From Psychroflexus planctonicus (GTDB lineage: Bacteria; Bacteroidota; Bacteroidia; Flavobacteriales; Flavobacteriaceae): a stretch of 64,000 nt of DNA. The first letter of the stretch is position 1; every line of letters starts with the position of its first letter. Under the pieces are notes generated by a model. The model was not told where the DNA came from. It saw only the letters and a program-made list of their open reading frames with translations, and ran no database searches. A program made the translations under genes and the position numbers. Shown here one piece after another: positions 8,225 to 16,224 of this stretch. The stretch is from contig NZ_BMGM01000006.1 in the NCBI RefSeq assembly GCF_014640195.1, positions 1-64,000 on the forward strand, written 5' to 3'.

Positions 8225-10027
8225 ATGGAAACAAAAGAAAAACAAGTAATTAGAGGTGGGCAGTTTCTAGTAAAAGAAGCTCAGCCACAAGACATCTTCA
8301 CTCCAGAAGATTTTACAGAAGAACAAAAAATGATGCGCGACTCGGTGAAAGAATTTGTCGACCGTGAAATATGGCCTAAAAAAGAAGAGTTTGAAAAGAA
8401 AAATTATGCCTTAACCGAAGAAGTAATGCGCAAGGCAGGAGAGCTTGGATTTCTAGGCGTGGCTGTTCCTGAAGAATACGAAGGATTAGGGATGGATTTT
8501 GTTTCAACCATGTTGGTATGTGACTATATCTCGGGTGCAACAGGTTCGGTAGCGACTGCATTTGGCGCACACACTGGAATTGGCACTTTACCTATTACGC
8601 TATACGGAACCGAAGAACAAAAGCAAAAATACATTCCCAAATTAGCTACAGGCGAATGGTTTGGTGCCTATTGCTTGACCGAACCAGGTGCAGGTTCTGA
8701 TGCCAATTCAGGAAAAACAAAAGCTGTTCTTTCTGATGATGGTAATCACTACAATATTACAGGACAGAAAATGTGGATTTCAAATGCTGGATTTTGTGAT
8801 CTCTTTATCGTATTTGCTAGAATTGAAGATGATAAATACATCACTGGATTTATTGTAGAAAAAGACTTAGAAAATGGTATTTCACTTGGTGAAGAAGAGA
8901 AAAAATTAGGAATTCACTCATCTTCTACTCGTCAAGTATTTTTTAACGATACCAAAGTTCCAGTTGAAAATATGTTAGGCGAACGCGGTGGCGGTTTCAA
9001 AATAGCGATGAATGCATTAAACGTAGGTCGAATTAAACTAGCTGCTGCTTGTTTAGATGCGCAACGTAGAGTAATTGATGGAGCTGTAAAATATGCAAAT
9101 GATCGCGTTCAATTTAAAACTCCTATTTCGAGTTTTGGTGCTATTCGTGAAAAATTAGCACAAATGGCAACACGTGCTTTTGTAGATGAATCGGCTTCTT
9201 ACCGTGCTGCAAAAGATATAGAAGATAGAATCAACACTAGAAAAGAAAGCGGAGCTTCACATCAAGAAGCTGAATTAAAAGGGGTTGAAGAATATGCCAT
9301 TGAATGTTCCATCTTAAAAGTTATTGTTTCTGAACACTGCCAAACTTGTACAGACGAAGGAATTCAAATTTTTGGTGGAATGGGATTCTCAGCTGATGCT
9401 CCAATGGAATCGGCTTGGAGAGATGCGCGTATTTCTAGAATTTATGAAGGCACCAATGAAATCAACCGAATGCTTTCCGTAGGAATGTTAATCAAAAAAG
9501 CCATGAAAGGCCAAGTTGATTTATTAGGCCCAGCAAGTGAAGTAAAAGACGAGTTAACAGGAATTCCTTCTTTTGATACGCCAGATTACTCGGCTACACT
9601 TTCAGAAGAAACTGCCATGATCAAGAAGTTGAAAAAAGCATTTTTAATGGTAGCTGGTGGAGCCATGCAGAAATATGGTGAAGATATTGAAAATCACCAA
9701 GAATTATTGATGGCTTCGGCTGACATTCTAATGGAAATTTATATGGCTGAGTCAGCCATTTTAAGAGCTAGGAAAAATGCAGATCGTTTAAGCGAAGATG
9801 AAAATAAATATCAAATTGCCATGGCGCAATTGTATTTATATTATGCAGTTGAGAAAGTAAACGAAAAAGCCAAAAAAGGAATTATTTCTTTTGCTGAAGG
9901 CGATGAGCAAAAAATGATGTTAATGGGGTTAAAACGCTATACTAAATACGAAAATTACCCTAATATTATTGCATTACAAGAATTAGTAGCTAAAAAAGTA
10001 GTTGACGAAAACACCTATCCTTTTTAA
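8225..10027 (+). CDS. fadE: Acyl-CoA dehydrogenase
   Basis: This 600-residue flavoenzyme introduces the first double bond in beta-oxidation. Visible signatures are CLTEPGAGSDA (flavin and substrate contact), WISNAGF, the FGGMGFSADAPMESAWRDAR segment, and YEGTNEINRM, which holds the catalytic-loop glutamate. A C-terminal helical extension of about 150 residues makes it longer than the 380-residue short form; this is typical of the Bacteroidota enzyme and of very-long-chain dehydrogenases. It is the last gene of the marR-fadJ-fadA operon and is followed by a strong terminator. The symbol is given by function, not by close similarity to E. coli FadE. Confidence 0.9.
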   Translation: METKEKQVIRGGQFLVKEAQPQDIFTPEDFTEEQKMMRDSVKEFVDREIWPKKEEFEKKNYALTEEVMRKAGELGFLGVAVPEEYEGLGMDFVSTMLVCDYISGATGSVATAFGAHTGIGTLPITLYGTEEQKQKYIPKLATGEWFGAYCLTEPGAGSDANSGKTKAVLSDDGNHYNITGQKMWISNAGFCDLFIVFARIEDDKYITGFIVEKDLENGISLGEEEKKLGIHSSSTRQVFFNDTKVPVENMLGERGGGFKIAMNALNVGRIKLAAACLDAQRRVIDGAVKYANDRVQFKTPISSFGAIREKLAQMATRAFVDESASYRAAKDIEDRINTRKESGASHQEAELKGVEEYAIECSILKVIVSEHCQTCTDEGIQIFGGMGFSADAPMESAWRDARISRIYEGTNEINRMLSVGMLIKKAMKGQVDLLGPASEVKDELTGIPSFDTPDYSATLSEETAMIKKLKKAFLMVAGGAMQKYGEDIENHQELLMASADILMEIYMAESAILRARKNADRLSEDENKYQIAMAQLYLYYAVEKVNEKAKKGIISFAEGDEQKMMLMGLKRYTKYENYPNIIALQELVAKKVVDENTYPF

Positions 10028-10046
10028 GCAGAAAATAAATCGTTTT

Positions 10047-10085
10047 AAAAAAGCCTTTTCATTACATTTGAAAAGGCTTTTTTTG
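10047..10085 (+). terminator. Intrinsic terminator of the fad operon
   Basis: The stem AAAAGCCTTTTC / GAAAAGGCTTTT with a short loop is followed by a T-run. It lies 20 bases after the fadE stop. The loop contains TACATTTG, a match to the promoter -7 consensus for the next gene. Confidence 0.85.
10063..10070 (+). promoter_or_regulatory. Candidate promoter -7 box inside the terminator loop
   Basis: TACATTTG fits TAnnTTTG exactly and lies 39 bases before the ATG of the hydrolase/OsmC gene. No -33 TTG is evident upstream. The box sits in the loop of the fad terminator, so termination and initiation would share one site. Confidence 0.45.
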
Positions 10086-10108
10086 TTTCATTTCATAAAA
10101 AAACAACA

Positions 10109-11326
10109 ATGCAAAAAGAAAAAATTAGTTTCAAAAACAACAAGGGAGAAAATTTAAAAGCAATTTTATACACTCCTGCAACAAGAGCAGCTCATTCATA
10201 TGCAATTTTTGCACATTGCTTCACTTGCAATAAAAATTTCAAAAATATAAAAAACATCAGCCAATCTTTAACCGATAAAGGTTTTGGCGTATTTAGTTTC
10301 GATTTTACAGGCTTAGGAGAAAGCGAAGGAGAATTTTCAGATACAGATTTCAGTCACAATATTCAAGATTTGTTAGCCGCAGTTGAATATTTAAAAGAAA
10401 ATTACTCATCACCAAGTTTATTGGTAGGTCATTCGCTCGGAGGTACAGCTTGTATTTATGCTTCATTAGAAGTTAAAAGCTGTAAAGCAGTAGTTTCCAT
10501 AGGAAGTCCACACGATCCAGAGCATGTAAAAAGATTACTGAAAGAAAATATTGATGAAATAAACGAAAACGGGGAAGCTCATGTAAATATTGGTGGCAGA
10601 GGCTTTAAAATAAAAAAATCTTTTCTTACCGATATCGAAAAACAAAGTGAAAAAAATGCCCTTAATAACTTAACCGCTTCCTTGCTAATATTGCATTCTC
10701 CACAAGATAAAATTGTGGGTATTGCTAATGCGGAAAAATTATACAAAGCAGCTAAACACCCAAAAAGTTTTATAAGTTTAGATGGAGCCAACCATTTACT
10801 AACTAATGAAAATGATTCTAAATATGTTGGAGAAGTAATTGCCAGTTGGTCTAGTCGATACCTAGATACAACTGATGAAACTAAAGATTTAAAAACCAAG
10901 CATCAAGTAATGGCAAATCTAGAAAAGGGTGATGACTTTACAACTGAAATGAAGGCAGGTATACATTATTTTAAGGCAGACGAGCCAGAAGATTTTGGCG
11001 GCAAAAATTTAGGACCATCTCCATATGAATTAGTTTCTTCTGGTCTAGCAGCATGTACTGCCATGACACTACAAATGTATGCCAAGCAAAAAAATTGGAA
11101 TTTAAATGATGTGGAAATCCACATAAATTATCAAAAAGTGCATGCAGAAGATGCAGAGAATTGTGAGGACAAAAAAAGTAAAAAAATAGACACGTTTTCG
11201 AGAGAAATCGTTCTGAAAGGAAATTTAGACGAAAAACAACAACAAAAACTATTAGAAATAGCAAACAAATGTCCCGTCCATAAAACCTTAAGTAGCGACA
11301 TTAATATAGAAACCAAACTTCAATAA
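10109..11326 (+). CDS. Bifunctional alpha/beta hydrolase / OsmC family protein
   Basis: This 405-residue fusion joins two enzymes. Residues 1 to about 255 are an alpha/beta hydrolase, with nucleophile Ser109 in GHSLGG, Asp200 (HSPQD) and His229 (GANH). Residues from about 270 are an OsmC/Ohr-like thiol peroxidase domain with the cysteine pair Cys316 (LAACTAMT) and Cys388 (NKCPVH). OsmC domains reduce organic hydroperoxides, and the hydrolase may release or remove an ester substrate. The fusion is known from several phyla; its substrate is not. It stands alone between two terminated units, next to the fad operon, where peroxidised lipids are a plausible target. Confidence 0.88.
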   Translation: MQKEKISFKNNKGENLKAILYTPATRAAHSYAIFAHCFTCNKNFKNIKNISQSLTDKGFGVFSFDFTGLGESEGEFSDTDFSHNIQDLLAAVEYLKENYSSPSLLVGHSLGGTACIYASLEVKSCKAVVSIGSPHDPEHVKRLLKENIDEINENGEAHVNIGGRGFKIKKSFLTDIEKQSEKNALNNLTASLLILHSPQDKIVGIANAEKLYKAAKHPKSFISLDGANHLLTNENDSKYVGEVIASWSSRYLDTTDETKDLKTKHQVMANLEKGDDFTTEMKAGIHYFKADEPEDFGGKNLGPSPYELVSSGLAACTAMTLQMYAKQKNWNLNDVEIHINYQKVHAEDAENCEDKKSKKIDTFSREIVLKGNLDEKQQQKLLEIANKCPVHKTLSSDINIETKLQ

Positions 11327-11372
11327 ACTGTTAAGGTTTTATTGCATCCAATGGATAATGAGTTAAGAATAG

Positions 11373-11380
11373 TAATTTTG
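11373..11380 (+). promoter_or_regulatory. Candidate promoter -7 box of the lipoprotein gene
   Basis: TAATTTTG matches TAnnTTTG and lies 18 bases upstream of the ATG at 11398. No -33 TTG is seen at the usual distance. Confidence 0.45.
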
Positions 11381-11397
11381 GTGAAAATATAACAAAT

Positions 11398-12243
11398 ATG
11401 AAGAAATTAAACTTTTTAATTGCCTTTGCATTAATGGCATTGTTTGTAGCATGTGAAGATGCTCCAAAAAAGGAAAATACATCTAGTGAAAAGGATAGTG
11501 AAACAAAAATGGAAGAGAAAGAGAAGAGCATTAAAGTTTACGAGCTTGAAGGTTCTCCAGAATTTCCTGATGCTGAAATTTCTATGCTTTCACCAACTTC
11601 ACCTAATGTGGAAGCTGGAGAAGTAGAATTTGCTTTTCAAGTTGAAAATTATAATTTGAAAGATCAAACAGAAAATGCTGGTGAAAACGGTTTAGCTAAT
11701 TCTCACCACGGCCAGCACGTTCATTTTATTTTAAATAACGGACCTTATTCTGCTCACTATGAAGATGCTTTTATTAAAGAACTTCCAGAAGGAGAACATG
11801 TAGTTTTGGCATTTTTATCACGATCTTATCACGAGTCAGTAAAAAACGAAAAATCCTACACTTTAGCTAAATTGAGTGTTGGTGAACCTACAGAAGAACA
11901 AAAATTAGATGTAGATTTTGAAGCGCCACACTTGTTTTATAGCAGACCAAAAGGAACTTACAAAGGCAAAGAGCAAACCGATAAAGTTTTGCTAGACTTT
12001 TTCTTGTTGAATGCTGAATTAGCAGCAGACGGACACAAAGTAAAAGCTACCATTAATGGAGAAGAATTTATGCTAGACAATTGGGTGCCTTATGTAATGG
12101 AAGGTTTGCCGTTAGGCGAAAATACCGTTGCACTAGAATTGGTTGATGCAGATGGAAATTTTGTTGAAGGACCATTCAATAAAGTTGAAAGAACATTTAC
12201 TTTAGCAGAAGCCGATAAAGAAGAAAACGAAATGGAAATGTAA
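11398..12243 (+). CDS. Lipoprotein of unknown function with His-rich motif
   Basis: This 281-residue protein starts with a type II signal peptide with lipobox LFVAC, so Cys19 would be lipidated. An acidic, lysine-rich linker follows. The body looks all-beta, with one half containing the His-rich stretch SHHGQHVHFILN (near residues 100-112) and HYEDAF. The second half (about 185-265) repeats an Ig-like pattern, including the LPLGENTVALELVDADG segment. I recognise it only as a conserved flavobacterial lipoprotein. Metal binding by the histidines is possible but unproven. It is monocistronic, with its own promoter and terminator. Confidence 0.75.
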   Translation: MKKLNFLIAFALMALFVACEDAPKKENTSSEKDSETKMEEKEKSIKVYELEGSPEFPDAEISMLSPTSPNVEAGEVEFAFQVENYNLKDQTENAGENGLANSHHGQHVHFILNNGPYSAHYEDAFIKELPEGEHVVLAFLSRSYHESVKNEKSYTLAKLSVGEPTEEQKLDVDFEAPHLFYSRPKGTYKGKEQTDKVLLDFFLLNAELAADGHKVKATINGEEFMLDNWVPYVMEGLPLGENTVALELVDADGNFVEGPFNKVERTFTLAEADKEENEMEM

Positions 12244-12266
12244 TATTTCTGTATATTTAAAATGAT

Positions 12267-12299
12267 AAAGCTGTCTTTTAAAAGAGACAGCTTTTTTTA
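12267..12299 (+). terminator. Intrinsic terminator after the lipoprotein gene
   Basis: AAAGCTGTCT pairs perfectly with AGACAGCTTT across an 8-base loop and is followed by a T-run. It begins 24 bases after the stop codon. Confidence 0.85.
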
Positions 12300-12344
12300 T
12301 TTAAACGCAAAAGTTTCATTTATCTTTACCAATTAATTTATTTT

Positions 12345-13532
12345 ATGAACCCATCAACTCAAGGTTGGATTGATAAATTACAGTTACAATCTAAGCTTTT
12401 TTTTGAAGAAGTAAAAAGTTGGAACGAGCAAGATTTGTACTACACTTTACTAGAATCAGGTTTCATTTATGGTACAAATGTAAATTGTATCAATCCACAT
12501 TTAAAAAGTGAATTAAGCTACACGCAAGAAGAGTTAGCAAAGCTCAACTTGATGTACGCATTGATTCAGGTGTATCAATCGAAAGAAAATGACGGAGCTG
12601 AAATTAAAAAAATAATAGCTTTTTATAATCAAGTTACCTCCAATTCTAAATCTAGTTTTGGTATTTCATTTTCCGCTAAAAATGAATCCAACGAACTAGA
12701 AAAAATAATTCACCATCGCATTCAACCAAAAGGCGGTTTGCTTCAAAAAAACTTCAGCAAGCTACTTACCAATGCCATGCTGTTTATCGATGTGCTTTGC
12801 TTTCAACTTTGGTTGGAACATCCTGAAAAACTGAACAAGTTTGCCATTCAATTAGAAGGCATTTTAATCAATTTGGTATATCTCGCTATTCAAGAAAAAA
12901 CAGAATTAGGCAAGTATGAAGAATTAATCATGAAGCTGCTAAAATCTTCTTTGCGCTATGAAAAGCAAACCCAAAACGAAATGCTTGCCTTCGATGAAAT
13001 GAATTTTGACATCATCGATCATTATTCCATTAAAAAATATGCTGTAGATTTAATTTGCATGGCGATGTATAGTGACGAATTGATTGAAGTATCAGAATCT
13101 GAATTTGTTTTTCAACTAGCAACAAAAATTGACTTACCCCATGTTGAAGTAAAAAAATCTATTTCAGCATTGCAAGAGTTCGTACAAAATCATAAATCTA
13201 AAATTGCTTATTTCAATTATAAAAATCCATTGCAAACTTTCTATAATCGAACGCAGCGTAACACACAAGTTTTATTAAGAAGAAACAAAAAAAGATTGAT
13301 TCAAGAAATCATGGAAAGCAAAGAGTTGTTTCTTTTGTTGAAAGCCTCTACTGTACGAGATTTAAATAACAATGAAAAACAAAAAGTGAAAGAACAACTT
13401 TTTGACATCTTTAAAAGCATTCCTTCCCTAGCCATTTTTGCGCTTCCAGGCGGTGGAATCTTGCTTCCTATCATCATCCGCTTTATTCCAAAACTACTGC
13501 CTTCTTCTTTTAATGAAAATAATAAAAGTTAG
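12345..13532 (+). CDS. LETM1-related biofilm-associated-type protein
   Basis: This 395-residue, mostly helical protein ends in a segment that closely resembles the membrane portion of LETM1. The motif PSLAIFALPGGGILLPII, followed by RFIPKLLPSSF near the C-terminus, is the diagnostic part. The preceding region (about 210-330) is an acidic helical domain with a TerB-like look (MAMYSDELIEVSESE). In mitochondria LETM1 is a cation/proton antiporter component. Bacteroidota homologues are annotated as LETM1-related and biofilm-associated, without a proven mechanism. Only one hydrophobic hairpin is visible. It has a near-consensus -7 box (TATCTTTA) about 17 bases before the start and no operon partner. 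Confidence 0.8.
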   Translation: MNPSTQGWIDKLQLQSKLFFEEVKSWNEQDLYYTLLESGFIYGTNVNCINPHLKSELSYTQEELAKLNLMYALIQVYQSKENDGAEIKKIIAFYNQVTSNSKSSFGISFSAKNESNELEKIIHHRIQPKGGLLQKNFSKLLTNAMLFIDVLCFQLWLEHPEKLNKFAIQLEGILINLVYLAIQEKTELGKYEELIMKLLKSSLRYEKQTQNEMLAFDEMNFDIIDHYSIKKYAVDLICMAMYSDELIEVSESEFVFQLATKIDLPHVEVKKSISALQEFVQNHKSKIAYFNYKNPLQTFYNRTQRNTQVLLRRNKKRLIQEIMESKELFLLLKASTVRDLNNNEKQKVKEQLFDIFKSIPSLAIFALPGGGILLPIIIRFIPKLLPSSFNENNKS

Positions 13533-13640
13533 AGAACAAATTGATGCTCTTTTGTAAAAACACAAAGCAACTATTGCAATAATAATGTTAATGTATTAGT
13601 GCGTTAGTGGCATCAAAAAAAATATTTCTACAATAAAGAA

Positions 13641-14924
13641 TTAAAGCTCATTTTTCACCACTTCCCCTTCCTTTATCACCAAGACAGGTTTCATAAAAGC
13701 ATCCAGATTTTTTTCATCAAAATCGCCTTCAATTGCGACTAAATCAGCGATGAAGTTTTCTTTTACTTGTCCGATTTCATTATCAATTTGAAGCAATTTA
13801 GCATTGGTTAATGTTGCCGATTGTAATACTTCCATCAACGGCATTCCTGCTTCTACCATAAATTGAAACTCTAGTGCATTATCTCCATGATAAAAAACAC
13901 CTGCATCGGTACCAAATGCAATGGGAACCCCTTTTTTATAAGCTCTTCCAAAAGTAGATTGTATTTTTGGACCAATTTCTAAAGCCTTGGGTCTAACGAT
14001 TTCTGGATAGTACCCTTCTTTTTTTCCCATTTCAGAAACAAATTTACCTGCGCTGATAGTTGGCACATAATACGCATTGTATTTTTTCATCAGTTCCATG
14101 GTTTCGTCGCTCATTTTGGTTCCGTGTTCAATGGTTTTAACGCCACCTAAAATAGCGCGTTGCATACCTTCATCGCCATGTGCGTGAGCTGCCACATGAA
14201 AACCATAATCTGCTGCTGTTTCGCAAATGGCTTTTATTTCTTCTAAGGTAAATTGTGGATTATCACCACTTTTGGCTTCACTCAGAACACCGCCAGTTGC
14301 AGTGATTTTAATTAAATCAGCTCCGTTTTTGTAACGCTGCCGAACCGCTTTTTTGGCATCGTCTTCACCGTTCACTACGCCTTCTTTTGGACCAGGATCT
14401 GAAATATATCTTCGGCTGCTTCCGTTAGTCGGATCTGCATGACCTCCGGTAGATGCTAAGGATTTTCCTGCGGTAAAAATACGTGGACCAATCACATCAC
14501 CACGATTAATGGCATCGCGTAAGTTGATGTTTACTCCTGTTCCGCCTAAATCGCGAACCGTGGTAAATCCAGCAAGCAAAGTTCGTTTGGCAAAAACCGT
14601 AGATTTATAAGCAATATCTGCTTCTTCATCTTGGTATTTTTCTAAGTATTTTTTCGGATTGGTTTCACTTTCTAAATGCACATGCATATCTATCCAACCT
14701 GGCATTAAAGTATGCTTTTTCAAGTCGATGTATTCTTCAAAATCAGCTTCATCAGCATAGCCTTTTTCAATAGAAACTATTTTATTACCTTCAATAATAA
14801 TGCTGGATTCGCCTATAATTTTTCCTTTTTCAACATCAATATAATTCTTGACATGAATCAAGGTTTGCTGTGCAATACAAAAATTGGTAAGTAAAAGCGC
14901 CAATAAAAAAATACTCTTTTTCAT
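13641..14924 (-). CDS. Secreted amidohydrolase family protein
   Basis: This 427-residue metal-dependent hydrolase has a signal peptide (residues 1-18, ending CIAQQ). The metal-binding signature DMHVHLE sits near residue 80. Further conserved features are TTVRDLGG, GGHADPT, the carboxylated-Lys-type segment ADLIKITATGG, HAHGDEG, IEHGTKM and the catalytic Asp in FGTDAG. It belongs to the imidazolonepropionase/prolidase-like group of amidohydrolases. Likely substrates are small amides or dipeptides outside the cytoplasm, but the sequence does not fix one. It ends just upstream of nothing related and follows the DegT gene by 10 bases on the same strand, so the two may be co-transcribed. Confidence 0.88.
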   Translation of the reverse strand: MKKSIFLLALLLTNFCIAQQTLIHVKNYIDVEKGKIIGESSIIIEGNKIVSIEKGYADEADFEEYIDLKKHTLMPGWIDMHVHLESETNPKKYLEKYQDEEADIAYKSTVFAKRTLLAGFTTVRDLGGTGVNINLRDAINRGDVIGPRIFTAGKSLASTGGHADPTNGSSRRYISDPGPKEGVVNGEDDAKKAVRQRYKNGADLIKITATGGVLSEAKSGDNPQFTLEEIKAICETAADYGFHVAAHAHGDEGMQRAILGGVKTIEHGTKMSDETMELMKKYNAYYVPTISAGKFVSEMGKKEGYYPEIVRPKALEIGPKIQSTFGRAYKKGVPIAFGTDAGVFYHGDNALEFQFMVEAGMPLMEVLQSATLTNAKLLQIDNEIGQVKENFIADLVAIEGDFDEKNLDAFMKPVLVIKEGEVVKNEL

Positions 14925-14934
14925 AATATTAAAT

Positions 14935-16101
14935 TTAGTCTACCACTTTCAAAATTTCAGTAGTAATGTATTCAATTTGATCATCTTCCAATTCGGTATG
15001 CATCGGTAAGGCAATTACTTCTTTCACCAATTGATTGGTAACGGTAAAATCGGCTTCATCATAGCGTTCATCTGCATAAGCTTTCTGCAAATGCAAAGGA
15101 ATTGGGTAGTAAACTCCATGTGGAATTCCTTTTTCTTGGAAGTGTTTTACTAACTCATCTCGTTTTCCATTCGTAATTCGCAAGGTGTATTGATGAAAAA
15201 CATGGCAATCGCAAGTATCGCAAATGCTGCATTTTACATCGCAACTTTTGTGAGTGAAAGTTGTAGGTGTAATGATGTTTTCTGACTTAGATAAAGCTTC
15301 AGAATATTTTCTGGCTGCATTTTGTCGAGCGGCATTATACGTATCTAGATTGGGTAATTTAGCGCGCAAAACTGCCGCTTGAATACTATCTAATCTAGAA
15401 TTTACGCCTACCACATCGTGGTGATAACGCTCGTACATTCCGTGATTTACAATTCCACGAATGGTATGGGCTAAATCATCATTATTGGTAAAAATTGCTC
15501 CGCCATCGCCATAACAACCCAAATTTTTAGATGGAAAAAATGAAGTTGCTCCTACATCGCCTATAGTTCCTGCTTTTTGTTTTTTTCCATTTTTAAAGGT
15601 GTAATCCGCACCAATAGCTTGTGCATTGTCTTCAATAACAAATAAATTGTGTTTTTTAGCCAAATCCATCACCGCGTCCATATTGGCAACATGTCCAAAT
15701 AAATGCACAGGAACAATGGCTTTGGTTTTAGGTGAAATGGCTTTTTCAACAGCATCCACATCGATGTTGTAGGTTTTTGGGTCTACATCAACCAAAACAG
15801 GCGTTAAATTTAAAAGTGCAATTACTTCAACCGTAGCAGCGAAAGTGAAATCGGCTGTAATTACTTCATCGCCGGGTTGCAAACCCAAACCCATCATGGC
15901 AATTTGTAAAGCATCTGTCCCATTAGCACATGGAATGACATGTTTTACTCCTAAATATTCTTCCATTTCCTTTTGAAATCCATGTACTTCTGGACCGTTG
16001 ATATAAGCTGTTGAGTTTACTACTTCTATAATAGATTGGTCTACTTGCTCTTTTATTTTTTCGTATTGACCTTTTAGGTCAACCATTTGTAATTTTTTCA
16101 T
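14935..16101 (-). CDS. DegT/DnrJ/EryC1/StrS family sugar aminotransferase
   Basis: This 388-residue PLP enzyme transaminates keto-sugar nucleotides for surface polysaccharides. Landmarks are NGTDALQIA, the PLP Asp in VIEDNAQAIGA, the Schiff-base lysine in FFPSKNLGCYGDGG, and RLDSIQAAVL. An unusual Cys-rich insertion lies at residues 287-303: Cys287, 291, 294, 297 and 299 plus His300 and His303, just before the conserved HQYTLR strand. I recall similar Cys clusters at this place in other flavobacterial relatives. The enzyme probably makes an amino sugar, but no other sugar-nucleotide genes are adjacent. Confidence 0.92.
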   Translation of the reverse strand: MKKLQMVDLKGQYEKIKEQVDQSIIEVVNSTAYINGPEVHGFQKEMEEYLGVKHVIPCANGTDALQIAMMGLGLQPGDEVITADFTFAATVEVIALLNLTPVLVDVDPKTYNIDVDAVEKAISPKTKAIVPVHLFGHVANMDAVMDLAKKHNLFVIEDNAQAIGADYTFKNGKKQKAGTIGDVGATSFFPSKNLGCYGDGGAIFTNNDDLAHTIRGIVNHGMYERYHHDVVGVNSRLDSIQAAVLRAKLPNLDTYNAARQNAARKYSEALSKSENIITPTTFTHKSCDVKCSICDTCDCHVFHQYTLRITNGKRDELVKHFQEKGIPHGVYYPIPLHLQKAYADERYDEADFTVTNQLVKEVIALPMHTELEDDQIEYITTEILKVVD

Positions 16102-16224
16102 GTGTAAAATTATATCGATTGTACTGAATGTCTAAAAACATCACTTTAACAAAGCTAACAAATAAGCCCACTAAGCGCAATTCATTTTGTATTAAAAACT
16201 TATTTTAGTCGAAAATTTAGCAAT

